Assembly: GCA_032871835.1 (NCBI GenBank) | Contig: CM065299.1 | Coordinates: forward strand, 6,109,001 to 6,173,000 | Length of the DNA: 64,000 nucleotides | Direction: 5' to 3' | Origin: Dipteronia dyeriana | Lineage: Eukaryota; Streptophyta; Magnoliopsida; Sapindales; Sapindaceae | Part shown: positions 46,734-58,009 of the stretch, piece after piece | How the letters are laid out: every line of letters begins with the position of its first letter | How positions within the stretch are numbered: the stretch's first letter is position 1 | Program-made: the position numbers and the translations under genes | Notes under the pieces: model-generated | The model's database searches: none | What the model was told of the DNA's origin: nothing | What the model saw: the letters and a program-made list of their open reading frames with translations, nothing else

Positions 46734-46832
46734 ACAAATTTCAGATGAGTTAAAAGAATCCTTTTGAACATGATCTTCAACAATGGTTTCAATAATGTCT
46801 ACATCTTCATCTTCATTTTCATCATCAAATGG

Positions 46833-47393
46833 TTATTTAGACATGTTGAAAACATTAAGCTTAATTTCCATATTTCCAAAAGACATGCTCATTATTCCAT
46901 TCCTACAATTAATCAAGGCATTAGCAGTAGCCAAAAATTGTCGGCCCAATATAACTGGGATTGATTGGTGCTCATTAACAACAGGTTGTGTTTTCAAGAC
47001 AATAAAATCTACTGGGTAGATGAATTTATCGACTTGTACTAACACATATTCCACTATTCCTTTTGGTATTTTAATTGACCTATCAGCAAGACAAAGTGTG
47101 GTTGAAGTCGGCTTTAACTCACCAAGTTTAAGTAGCTGATAAACTGAGTGTGGGAGCAAATTTATACTAGCACCTAGGTCAAGTAAAGCATGCTCAATTT
47201 TACAGTTACCGATTATGCAAGAAATAGTAGGACAACCAATATCTTTATATTTCAAAACATTTTTGTTGCAAAGAATGGAACTTACCTGTTCAGCCATAAA
47301 AACTTTCATTCTTACCTGATGTTTCCTTTTCACAGTGCACGGATCCTTCAAAAATTTGGCATATGAAGGTACCTGTTTGATTTCTTCCAACAA
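46833..47393 (-). pseudogene. Protease region of the Athila-like element
   Basis: A 187-codon minus frame has the retropepsin-like active-site segment LLDLGASINLLP (Asp present), preceded by CTVKRKHQVRMKVFMAEQVS and followed by LADRSIKIPKGIVEYVLVQV and VILGRQFLATANALI, which is the pattern of Athila Pol. It is separated from the reverse transcriptase by an acidic linker with stops (46750-46833). Confidence 0.85.
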
Positions 47394-47768
47394 AGGGATA
47401 TTGATCTTTACCTGTTTGAAAATTTCAAAAATCTATGGGGGATGCATTAATTTCTGTGAATTTATAAGAGCCAGAGGATATGGAAGTGTAGGTGGGGATT
47501 CAATTATTTTTTCGTTAACAGTGGTTTCATCAATCTCTTCCTTACCCTTAGAAAATGACTCATCATCATTTTTACCAGATTCAAGAATAGGTTTTTCGAT
47601 GACTTTACCACTACGAAGAGTGGTGATTGATTTGACTTGGTCTGGGCATTGGTTATTATCATAGGAACTTGACTGACTCTTGGGATTTGGATGTGGTTGA
47701 GATGGAAACTTACCTTTTTAGTGTGGTGAGTGTATAAGCAATCTTTGCCAAAGTATCTTTAACATCTA

Positions 47769-49055
47769 TCAAAGTTTGTGCAGTTTGGCTGTTAATGGAT
47801 TCTTGCTTCTCAATGAATGAGTGTAAAGTGTCTTCAAGGTTTTTCCTATATGGTAGGATATAAGGCGTATAACCTTAAGGGGGTTTTGGAAATTCTGGTG
47901 TGTTTGTGGATGTGATAGACCTGGTGGTTGTGAGGACTGGGCTTGATTGATGTTCCTCAAACTAAAATTTGGGTGATTTCTCCAACCAAGATTGTAGGTT
48001 TGTGAATATGGGTTGGAATTTGGCTTGTTGAAAGTGTGTAAAACATTGGCTTGTTCATGAAGGTAATCTTTTATGGCTGACAAAGTTAGGCAACTATGAG
48101 TGATATGATCATCAGAATCACATACATGACGCAATTTCTTGTACATATTTTATATGTTCACTCTTTTTAGTTTCTAAAGCTTCAACTTTCCTAGCTAGGG
48201 ATGTGAATCTAGCTTGAAGGTCATGATCTTCCCTAAGATTGTAAATGCCTCTACTAGATGGAGATGGTTGTGGTTTGCTCATGGACTCATAGGAACCAAT
48301 GGTGTCCCAAATTTGAGCACTTTCAGTGATATGGTCAATGTATTCAAGTGTTTCTTCAGGATTTTATCACTAGATTCCCCATTACACATCATTTCAATGA
48401 CTTGTCTACTTTGGGGTGTGAGTCCCTCATAGAAATGTGAAACTATCCTCCATGTTTCAAAACCGTGATGTGGACAGAAATTTAACAACTCTTTGAATCT
48501 ATCCCAACATTGGTAAAGTGTTTCCCCAGATTTTTGGGCAAATGAAGTGATTTGCCTCTTAAGAGAGTTTGTTCTATGAGGTGGGAAAAATTTCTTTAAG
48601 AACTGTTGTTGCATATCATTCCAAGTTTGGATTGATCATGACCTAAGGTTTTGTAACCAAGTTTTAGCTTTATCTTTTAAGGAAAAAGGGAAAAACTTAA
48701 GCTTGATTATATCTATGCTAACATTTTGGTCAGTGCAAGTGTTACAGACTTCCTCAAACTCTCTAAGATGCAAATATGGATTTTCACATTCAAGACCGTG
48801 AAAATTGGGTAAAAGTTGAATGATTCCCAGTTTAAAATTAAAGTGTGTTGCATTTGTTGGGAAAATTATGTATGAAGGTGCTCCAGTACGTGTGAGATTC
48901 ATGTAGTCTCTAAGAGTTCTAAGTGGATTTGGGTTAATGTGTTGGTCATGGTCAATATAAGGCGGATGGTTGCTGTGTTGAGACACGTTGTCAAGGTTGT
49001 CTAAAAGGTTTTCGGCTTGGTTTCCTGCTGGATGTCTAAATGGGTTTTCAGCCAT
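47769..49055 (-). pseudogene. Gag of the Athila-like element
   Basis: Minus frame 49055-48636 begins MAENPF and has RTLRDYMNLTRTGAPSYI and FHGLECENPYLHLREFEEVC, ending at a stop after KTWLQNLRS. The next frame (48614-48279) continues in order with QFLKKFFPPHRTNSLKRQI and FYEGLTPQSRQVIEMMCNG, the retrotrans_gag core. The third part (48146-47769) has a zinc-finger-like C..CDSDDHITHSC and a Gln/Asn/Pro-rich tail. At least one stop and one or two shifts separate the parts. The order and motifs fit Athila gag. Confidence 0.85.
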
Positions 49056-49500
49056 GTTGTTAGTGAATGAGGGTTAATGGAGATGAAATACACAAAAATG
49101 CAGAAAATAAAAGAAAAAATGATAAAAATAACAAGATGCAAAATTGTAGGGGTGTAAATATAAATATGCACAAGTGTTGGGGTAAAAGTGTAAATAATTA
49201 TAAATATAGGGACTAACGTGAAAATATGATAATTACAGGGACTGATTTGCAAAAATAAAAAATAAAATGACCTATATGCAAATGCAAACTAGATCTAAGC
49301 TAAAATGCAAATAAAAAGTACAATGACTAAAATGTAAAAATGTGATTAAAGATAACAAATGGATATAAAATAAGAACAAGGAAGATTAGAGAGAAACAAA
49401 AATTAATAATAATAATAATAACAAAAATAAAAAAGAATATCAAAACTAAAAAAAAAGTTAAAAAGAAATTACTACTACAAAGAAAATGCGGACTTACCTC

Positions 49501-49522
49501 CCCGGCAGCGGTGCCAAAAACT
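49501..49522 (-). other. Primer-binding-site region of the Athila-like element
   Basis: Minus-strand TTTTTGGCACCGCTGCCGGG lies just inside the 5' LTR, a form of the TGGCGCCGTTGCCGGGG junction of Athila-type elements. Confidence 0.7.
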
Positions 49523-50760
49523 TGACGTGTCCTAAAGAGGTGTTCATACTCTCAAGTATAAGAGTGTCAAAGTAATAAATTAACCGGTATGACTGGGTCG
49601 AACCACAGGGAGGTTGTTCACTTGTCCTTGTAGAATTAATTATCTAGATTAATTACTAAGCTTAAAAAAATACAAATCAATTAAAATTAAAACTGGGGTT
49701 AAGGGATCCACTGTTGGTAATTCGAATATGATCAAATTATAAATATTTAGTCCAGATTAATTGGGATGGTATTCCACTCCACTGACCACTCTCCAATAGA
49801 TGTGGATAAAAGTACTCCCTATGCTAGACAATATCTGTCTATCTACAGTGAGTCAAAAACTCCACAAAGATTAGAGGGGATAAACCATGATAAATATGGG
49901 TAAAAGTACTCATTGTGCTAGACAATATATGTCTATCTATAGTGAGTCAAAAACTCCACAAAGATCAGAGGGGAGAAAACATAAAAATAATAAACTTACC
50001 AAAATTGGATCATATTTTCCATACCAACAGTATCACCTTTGTCCCCAGCTATATAAAATTAGCCAGACATAATTTAACTAGAAAATAACTATATTATTTA
50101 AACTGGGAATTTGAGAACAAAAGAGAGAGAATTTCACAAATCTAATATCAGATTTGGATTCAGGACCTCCAAATTAGAGGGGAGAGGCCCCCTATTTATA
50201 CAAAATATGGATGAAAATTGACCATCGGATGAATTTAGAATGGAGCATCCAGATTTCACCATGTCATCAGTGAACAGTAACCCATCCATGAGTGAACAGC
50301 AACGAATCCGAGAGTGAACAGTAAAAGTCAACTATGAACAGTGAATAGTCAAAATTATGAAAATGCCCTTCAGTGAACAGTACCCCCATCCATGAGTGAA
50401 CAGTATGCATCCGAGAGTGAACAGTACGCATCGTGAGTGAATAGTGAAAGTCAACTATGAACAGTAAAAGTCAACTGTGAACAGTGAATAGTCAAAATTA
50501 TGAAAATGCCCTTCGTGGTCTTCTTAAGGTTTTTTGACGTTCTAAACTTGAAAACGATGTTTGTTTGCCATCTGACTTCTCTATGATTCTGAATTGATCG
50601 AATTACCTCTGGAATACAAAGAAAAATACACTGATTATTACACAACACATTTATTTAAGCGAATGAACGAAATTAAATCTAAATTAAGGAATTAATCATA
50701 TTGGAAGTGTAAAAAGATGATATTATCCCTTAGTAAATATACACTTTTCAGTGTTAATCA
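49523..50760 (-). repeat. 5' LTR of the Athila-like element
   Basis: Pairs with 42261-43517. The AGTGAACAGT minisatellite lies at about 50268-50485 and is slightly shorter than in the other LTR. The GGATC target duplication follows. Confidence 0.88.
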
Positions 50761-51350
50761 GGATCGGTCTAACCGAATGTGTTTGATGATCATGAAACAC
50801 TACATTTCGGAAGCGTTTTTAGGCTATATTACTGAGAGCAAGAGCGCCAAGAAGTTCCTAGAAGAAATTGAGCAATATTTTGCCAAGAACGAAAAGTCGG
50901 AGGCTAGTAACTATGGCTAAACTCGTCACGATGAAGTATAAGGGAAATGGAACATAAGGGTGTACATCATAGAGATGTCTCATCTCGCATCAAACTCAAG
51001 TCACTTAAGTTGGAGCTTTCTGAGGACTTGCTCGTGCACTTGATTTTGATCTCTCTTCCTGTAAATTTTGGGCAATTCAAAGTGAGCTATAACACTCAGA
51101 AGGACGAATGGTTCCTCAATGAACTTATATCCCACTGTGTGCAAGAAGAAGAGAGGCAGCAACGAGATAAGATTAAGAGTGCTCACTTGGCCTCAACCTT
51201 TTAGAACGAGAAAATGAAGAGTGCTAAGGCTGCTGTGGAAGGATCTTCCTAACAGAAGAAACAAAAGAAACAGGATGAAGAGTTTACCTGCAACTTTTGT
51301 AATAAGTCGGGGCACATGAAGAAGAAGTGTTCCAAGTACGTTGTCTAGCA
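50761..51350 (+). pseudogene. C-terminal part of the old Copia gag
   Basis: This continues the gag cut at 42260: RSNRMCLMIMKHYISEAFLG, then FLEEIEQYFAKNEKSEASN, a stop region, LSEDLLVHLILISLPVNFGQFKVSYNTQKDEW, and a zinc knuckle CNFCNKSGHMKKKC (from about 51290) with the normal CX2CX4HX4C spacing. Several stops interrupt it (near 50918, 50940, 51202 and 51250). Confidence 0.85.
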
Positions 51351-51404
51351 TGTAAATAAGGGTATGCTTCTGACTTTAGTTTATTCTGAAGTTAATTTAG
51401 TTTC

Positions 51405-54400
51405 TGTACTTAGGGATACTTGGTAGGTAATTCTGGTGCTACTACTCATATATGTATGTCTATGCAGGATTGCCTGTGGAGCCGACCACCAAGTGATGCT
51501 GAAAGATTCATCTTTATGGGTGACTACAATAAAGTTACGGTGAAGGCTATAAGGACTTTTAGATTACAATTGAAAACTGGGTGTTATTTGAATTTGTTTG
51601 AGACATTTGTTGCACTGTCTTTTAGACGAAATTTAATTCATATTTCTAGTTTGGACAAATTAGGATTTTCTTGTTCTTTTGGAAATAATAAAGTTAATCT
51701 CTATCAAAATTTAAATTTTATTGGTTTTGGTTCTTTAATTGATAATCTGTATATAATTGATGTTGTCAGTTCCTATAATGAAATACTGTAAACAGGTTCA
51801 CGTGGTACAAAAGGAAAATTAAGTGAGATCCTGCAGCCTTATGACATAATGTCATATATCTAAACAAAGAATTAAGAGGTTTGTGTCAAATGGAATTCTT
51901 GAACCCCTAGATTTGACAGACTTTGAAGTCTGTGTTGATTGCATCAAGAGGAAACGAACAAACGTTAGAAAATTAGGTTCCAAGAGAGCTACAGATGTCT
52001 TAGAACTCATACATACTGATATTTGTTGTCCATTTCATATGACTTCAAGGAATAGACAACATTACTTCATTATGTTCATAGAAGATTACTCTAGGTTAGG
52101 TTACTTAATACACAAGAAGTCTCAATCCTTAGACGTTTTCAAATCTTTCAAAGCTGAAGTTGAACTTCAACTTGGAAAGAAAATTAAGGCTGTCAAATCA
52201 GACCGCGGTGGTGAATACTACGGGAGGTATGACGGATCACAAGAACAACATCCATGACCCTTCGTAATTTTCATCAATGAGTGTCGAATTGTTCAGTAAT
52301 ACACCATGTCGGGCAAACCCAGAAAGAATGGTGTTGTAGAGCGATGAAACCGAGCTCTTAAAGATATGGTAAGGAGTATGATTAGTCATTCCTCTTTGCC
52401 AGAGTCACTTTGGGGAGAAGCTTTAAAGACCGCAGTATACATCCTTAATAGGGTACCGAGCAAAACAGTTTTCAAAACCCCCTATGAGCTTTGGATAGGC
52501 AAGAAACATAGCATCAGACACTTGCACATTTGGGGGTGTCCAGCTGAGGCATGACCTTATAGGCCACATGAAAGAAAACTGGACTCGAGGGCAGTTAGCT
52601 GCTATTTGGTTGGTTACGCTGAACACTCTTGAGGCTACAAGTTCTATGATCCCATATCAAGATCCTTCTTTGAAACGGAAAATGCAAGATTCCTTAAGGA
52701 TGTTGAGTTTGAGAGGGAAAAAAACAAAAGGAATGTTGTCTTTGAAGAAGAATCTGTTATTGACGGTTATCTATACCTATTGTTGTTCAAGACACAGTTC
52801 CGACACCAAATAACAATGTTCAGGCTCCTATTCATGACATTGTTCCAGACCAAGATAGCATTGAGATTCTTCCTCAAGCACCACTTATAGAACAAACTTA
52901 ACAACCTCAAGAAGTGCCATTAAGGAAATCCATTAGGGAAAGAAGAAGTGCGATTCTAGATGATTATATCGTCTTTCTCCAAGAACATGAGGATGGCGTT
53001 GGTTTAACGGAGGATGACCCAATCAACTTCTGTCAAGCCCTGCACAGTTCTAACTCTTATAAGTGGATTGATGCCATGAAGGATTAGATGAAGTCTATGA
53101 AAGACAATGGCGTTGGATCTCATCAAGTTACTTGAAGGTGCAAAACCATTGGTTGTAAATAGATATTTAAAACTAATAGGGATTTGAAGGGTAATGTCGA
53201 GAGATATAAGGCTCGTCTAGTCGCTAAAGGCTTTACTTAGAAGGAAGACATAGACTATAAAGAGACTTTCTCTCCGGTATCTTCGAAAGACTCTTTTATA
53301 ACTACAATGGCACTGATGGCTCATTTTAATCTAGAGTTACATCGATGGATGCCAAAACTGTGTTTCTCAATGGAGACATTGACGAGACAATTTATATGGT
53401 ATAGCCAGAAAACTTTGTATCGGGATATCGAAAGTCTATGGTCTACAAATTTAAGAAATCCATCTATAACCTCAAATAGGCTTCCCGTCAATGGTATCAC
53501 AACTTTCATCAAGTCATCACCTCGTACAGTTTTGAGGCGAATGTCATTGATGATTATGTATATCACAAGTTCAATGAGAGCAAATATATCTTCCTGGTAT
53601 TATATGTCGATGACATTCTGCTCGCTAGGAACGATATAGGCTTGCTGCACGAAACTAAGAATTCCGATGAAGAAATTCGATATGAAAGATCTTGGTGACG
53701 CTTCTTTTGTATTAGGTATTTAGATACTGAGAGATCATTCTCGAGGTATCCTTAGGTTGTCATAAAAGAGCTATATCGATAAGGTTCTGAGTAGATTCAC
53801 CATGAAAGATAGTAAACCAGGAGACAAGTCTGTGGCTAAAAGAGACAAGTTTAGTCTCAAGCAATTCCCCAATAATGATCTTGAAAGGAAAGAGATGTAG
53901 AGGATTCCCTATGTGTCAGTAGTAGGGAGTCTAATGTACGCTTAAGTTTACACTCGTCCTGATATAGCATTTACAATAGGAGTTTTGGGCAGATATTTGA
54001 GTGATCCAGGTATTAACATTGGAATACAGCCAAACGCATGATGCGTTATTTGAGGAGAACAAAAGACTACATGCTCATTTATCGGAGATCAGACAGTTTA
54101 GAGGTCATAGGGTTTTCTGACTCTAATTTTACGGGATGCCAAGATAGCAGGCGCTTCATAAATGGATACATCCTTATATTGGCTGGAGGAGCTATCTCAT
54201 GGAAGTCTACTTAATAGACTCTCATAGCTTCTTCAAGCGTGGCTGCGGAATTCATTACTTGTTATGAGGCATCCAACCACGGGATATGGCTACGAAACTT
54301 TATCACTGGGCTGCATGTGGTAGATGGCATTGATAGACCATTGAAGATTTACTGTGGTAATAACTCGGCGGTGCTTTACTTCAACAACAATAGGAGCTCG

Positions 54401-54588
54401 ACGAAGTCAAAGTTTATCGACATCAAGTTTCTAGTTGTTAAGGAGAGAGTTCAGGATAGTCAGATTTTCATAGAACATATAGGAACAGATTATATGCTAT
54501 CGAACCCATTAACCAAGAGCTTAACGCCTAAGGTCTTTCATGAGCACACCGCTCATATGGGTGTGATTTCTGATAATACCTTGGTTTA
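51405..54588 (+). pseudogene. Pol of the old Copia element, heavily mutated
   Basis: In order: protease with a mutated active site (GNSGATTHI in place of DSGATTHI, from about 51426); the integrase zinc-binding remnant; integrase core (DVLELIHTDICCPF, FIEDYSRLGYLIHKKS, AVKSDRGGEY, from about 51990); the C-terminal integrase segment ([25 protein letters not shown]); reverse transcriptase in several frames (YKARLVAKGFT, DIDYKETFSPV, then LYVDDILLARND with catalytic DD near 53612); and RNase H (GGAISWKST, AAEFITCYEASNHGIWLR, KFIDIKFLVVKERV) ending in PLTKSLTPKVFHEHTAHMGV. Many stops and shifts show long decay. Confidence 0.88.
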
Positions 54589-55025
54589 GTGAGAGTCATT
54601 TTTATGTTCTATATGTTTTACTTTAGGCATTGGATTGTTTAGTTTTTTGCAGAATAAAGTTGATGGTTTTTTATTCTATTTCTAAGCTTACTTATGTTTT
54701 CTATGTGCAATGTTTGCATTGCATTAAAGACATTGGAATGATCTCACTAAAGACTGAAGATGGACCAGTTGGAAATAGATATGTGTGAAATCGCATTGCA
54801 TATAATTTCCATGTTACTTATCCATATTTAATCTATGTCATTGAGTGTATTAGTATGGTGATCATCCTGGTTAAGTCACGACTATATTGTGATAAAAGCC
54901 GCAGTGATTCCATTGCTAATTTATGAAATGGACCAGATTGTTTATGGAGAAGTCTAAAGATAAATAGCACACAGATGCGCGCCAAAGGAATTTTGTGATG
55001 TAATTGTTACAGGAATAATATGTAG

Positions 55026-55039
55026 CCCAAGTGGGAGAT
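55026..55039 (+). other. Polypurine tract of the old Copia element
   Basis: CCAAGTGGGAGAT directly precedes the 3' LTR, the usual form in plant Copia elements. Confidence 0.7.
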
Positions 55040-55572
55040 TATTAGGAAACCAAGTTTCCTATACTAAATTGAGCAATATATTTTTTATTCAATTATATTA
55101 GCTATTTAATTTAATTGACTGAAATTAAATGATCTAATTTTGGTAAGTCTGTAGACTGCTCAAATTGATATGGACTAATTAAGTAGATACCGATTTATTT
55201 ATTAATCAGGGGATTATGGGAACCCTAATTAGGCAATATATAAAGACCTTTTCGGTTATGGTCCCCGATACACCAAATCATTACACAATGTCCCTTCTCT
55301 ACATCTAGAAGAGAGACGACAGTTCTATTGAGAAACTAAGGCGATTTGGTTAAGGAAGATCACAAACCACATGTTCATGTTCATCAATTCGTGATCGATT
55401 GTCACAGTATTTCCGTAACGGTAGACGATCGTTCATAATGAATCTAGGTATCTCACCAATCCATAAATCCTTAATAATCTGATATGATGTAGATCCTTTT
55501 TTTTTGTATGCTGTTCTAGAATGTTTACATCTAGAATTTATTTATGGTTTTCGATGTGATTTAATTCTAACA
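55040..55572 (+). repeat. 3' LTR of the old Copia element
   Basis: Matches 39149-39691 with many substitutions; BAHD copy 2 sequence resumes directly after it. Confidence 0.82.
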
Positions 55573-55785
55573 TGAAATGCTTTGCTATTTCATTTTTATA
55601 GCAGGCTATAGAGAAGGTTTGAGTTTTTTTCAATACAGGCGACATATTTCAGCAATTACCTAACAAAAGTTTACGTATCAGCCAAAAGATAGAGCTAATG
55701 GGAGAAAATGGAGTCAGTGTTGCTGCCAAAGCTTTTGGAAGAAAAATCTACGAATTGGGTAAATGAGCAGCACTGACCGGGGCCA

Positions 55786-55908
55786 GTGACGGATCTAAGA
55801 ATTTTAACTAAGAGGGAGACTTAAACAAAGTAAAAATTAAATATAAAATAGTACTGAAAAATTAAAGTTTTGGTTCGGTTAGGTTCGGAACTTAATGTCC
55901 ACCCCTAG
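55786..55908. mobile_element. Short transposon remnant joining BAHD copies 2 and 3
   Basis: It begins CAGTGACGGATCTAAGAA, a word common at plant repeat ends, and finishes GGTTCGG..CCACCCCTAG, the right end of a hAT-like element. Both ends abut BAHD coding sequence, so the N-terminus of copy 3 and the C-terminus of copy 2 were lost here. Confidence 0.5.
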
Positions 55909-56135
55909 CGGTGGATTTTCTTTTATGAATTGTCATACTCTGCTGTTCATTTCACACAATCTGTTTTTCCACGTCTCAGGGAATTTCTCTCTTTAACTCT
56001 CCGTCATTTCTACCCTTTAGTCGCCAATCTATCATGTACTCAGCCACTCTATGAGCCGTCCATTCTTTACAATGAAGGCGACGCCGTTAAGGTAGCCATT
56101 ATCGAATCCAATGACGATTTTAACTATCTTGTAGC

Positions 56136-57233
56136 TAGGGCTGGCAATTCGGGTTTATGGGTCGGGTTGATCTCAACCCGACACGACCCGAATAATATTA
56201 ACCTTTAACCCGACACGACCCGTTTAATTAAACGGGTTGACCTTTTAAAACCCAACACGATACGAATAAATATACGTGTTAGACGGGTTGACCCGTAACA
56301 CGTTTAATAATCTAATCGGGGTTATAATGAATCGGGTTTCAACCGTGTGACCCGTTTAACCCGAATCCGTTTAACACTGATAGTGTTGTATTGATGAGAC
56401 CAAACCAAACAAAATTACAAATGACTTCCATGTTTTTGTTGAATGATCATACAATGGATCAACAAGATTTACATGTTATTAACCAAGTATTACACCGTTA
56501 AAAAGATAAAAAAAAAGATTGAAGAACAAGATCGACCAAAATCCGCCGCCGTGAATTAAAGGAGTCCAGCTCGACCAAGATCCGCCGCCGTCTCTCCAAA
56601 CCGGTAGCACATCAGTTGCTGCAGCTCTCCGGCATCGTCGCAGCACCGTCGCACCAACAACCTGATCCCACCCAGAATTCGTCGATCATCAGTTGCCGCT
56701 GCTCCGTCTCAGTTTCGTCGATCATCAGTCGCCGCTGCTCCGCCATCGATTTCAGTCACCGCTGGTCAGATTTCTGCCGCTGGTCATCAGATTTCCGCTG
56801 TCGATCATCAGTCGCCGCTGATTGAGAGGATATCAGAATTCTAAAATAAAAGAGAGCAGTCGAGCATAGTGAAATGAAGAAAAAAAAAGAAGAGAAAGAG
56901 TGAAGGGGAGAGAGTGAGATGTGATTTTGGTGAAGTTAGGGTTAAGGATTTGAGAGTGTTAGTGTGATGGCTAAGAATGCTTTTATATAGTATGCCAAAA
57001 GTCATTTATAACCCTTGTAATAAGAACATTTATAAATGTATCTATATGACTAAACGGGTTAAACGGGTCACCCGTGAACCCGTTTAGTCAAACCCGACAC
57101 GACCCATATAATAAACGGGTTATACGGGTTGACCCGATTATGACCCGAACCCGTTAAGAAGCCAACCCAACCCGTTTAAGTACCTCGGGTTCGTGTCGGG
57201 TTGGCGGGTTACGGGTCGATTTTACCGACTCTA
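56136..57233. mobile_element. hAT-like non-autonomous element (1098 bp) inside BAHD copy 3
   Basis: A perfect 8-bp target duplication CTTGTAGC flanks it (56128-56135 and 57234-57241). The left end TAGGGCTGGCAATTCGGG and the right end GATTTTACCGACTCTA are imperfect inverted repeats. Both subterminal zones are full of GGGTTGACCCG/CGGGTCAACCC words. The middle has a CCGCCG/TCATCAGTCGCCGCTG-type low-complexity stretch. No transposase. Confidence 0.88.
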
Positions 57234-57489
57234 CTTGTAGCCAACCATGCACGAGATGTTAAAACACTCCAATCTATTGTCCCAAAACTGCCGTTTATCC
57301 GTCCGTCGACATCAAATACCACATATGTGGTGCCTGTTATGTCCATTCAATTCACTATGTTTGCAAACTCGGGACTTTCTGTAGGAGTAACATCTAACCA
57401 CGTGGCAGCTGATGGAAGGAGTATGAATCATTTCATGAAATTTTGGACATCTATTCACAAGTCACCACAAGGAGAGGATTTGACCAGCA

Positions 57490-58009
57490 TGTCACGGGCC
57501 GCAAGCTATCAAGCCCAAGAGCCCAACAAAGGTCACAACTATGCCAAGCTCTTGGAAGATTCTAGAGACTTCTCCACAATTCCAGCATTGGTCAAGCTTC
57601 TGGAAGTCTCTAGCAACCCAACCCTCTCTACACCATCCTTGTATTTAACTAGATAGTTGTAGAATAATCTAGAAACTTATGAAGGCATAAATACATGTAA
57701 AGTATTCTAGTTAGGTGTAGAACATTCTGGAGACTTAATCTCCTAGATTGATCTAGAACATTCATTAGGGAGGTGGTTCACCTATAAATAGCCAACCCCC
57801 TCTCATTTGTAAATCATCCTAGAAACTCAAGCATTCTAGTATCCAAGGCATTGTAAAGCTTCCTTCATAGCAATACAATCTTTGTTTTCCATTCAAGCTC
57901 TTCTACTCTTTTCTTTCAAATCTGTCTTGTAAGGCTTACTTAGCAACATTCTCATAGAATTTGCCTAAGTGCCGCACGGGTGTGCTGCGCAAACTCTAAG
58001 CCCGTGACA
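57490..58009 (+). repeat. Solo-type LTR (520 bp) inside BAHD copy 3
   Basis: It begins TGTCACGGGC and ends GCCCGTGACA (perfect 10-bp inverted termini, TG...CA), with AGCA on both sides (57486-57489 and 58010-58013). A TATA box (CTATAAATAGCC, about 57782) is followed by a polyadenylation-like zone, as in an LTR. No internal region or second LTR is present, so this is a solo LTR or a short non-autonomous element. The orientation is inferred from the TATA box. Confidence 0.75.

Larger units (their letters stand above)
42261..50760 (-). mobile_element. Athila-like Ty3/Gypsy element (8.5 kb), integrase missing
   Basis: LTRs of about 1.25 kb (42261-43517 and 49523-50760) begin TGACRTGTCCTAAAG and end TTTTAATCA or TGTTAATCA. 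A perfect GGATC target duplication flanks it (42256-42260 and 50761-50765). On the minus strand the order is LTR, primer-binding site, gag, protease, reverse transcriptase, RNase H, and then non-coding sequence where integrase and the usual Athila 3' reading frame would be. The element inserted between codons of the old Copia gag. Confidence 0.9.
39149..55572 (+). mobile_element. Old Ty1/Copia element with three nested insertions
   Basis: LTRs of about 540 bp (39149-39691 and 55040-55572) start T-TTAGGAAA (once TGTTAGGAAA) and end TTCTARCA. Flanking TGTAA (39144-39148) and TGAAA (55573-55577) are a decayed 5-bp target duplication. The primer-binding site follows the 5' LTR and the polypurine tract AAGTGGGAGA precedes the 3' LTR. 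By eye the LTRs differ at about 12% of sites in the part compared, so this is the oldest retrotransposon here. Within it lie a Tourist-like MITE (40638-41211), a hAT-like element (41529-42208) and an Athila-like element (42261-50760). The element's own length is about 6.7 kb without these. Confidence 0.85.
38242..55785 (+). pseudogene. BAHD acyltransferase copy 2: fragment split by a MITE and a 16.4-kb Copia element
   Basis: The remaining pieces match the second half of copies 1 and 3. 38242-38604 begins at ISVGVTFNH and contains a mutated HXXXD motif (HEATD), LPYHNKNIIKDPNG and, after a frameshift near 38430-38470, ILITLVMKRVKIERLKD up to TFLIVC. 39087-39148 continues with MWVNLMKL (then a stop) up to DDV. 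55573-55785 resumes with a decayed FHF.., TYFSNYLT and ELMGENGVSVAAKAFGRKI. The gene then breaks off before the DFGWG region. Insertions between the pieces are the Tourist-like MITE 38605-39086 and the Copia element 39149-55572. The N-terminal half, the C-terminus and the frame are all lost, so it is not functional. Confidence 0.85.

Noticed and set aside
56616..56825. Ser/Arg-rich frame of 69 codons
   Set aside because: Lies in the low-complexity middle of the hAT-like element inserted in BAHD copy 3; made of repeated CATCAGTCGCCGCTG words.
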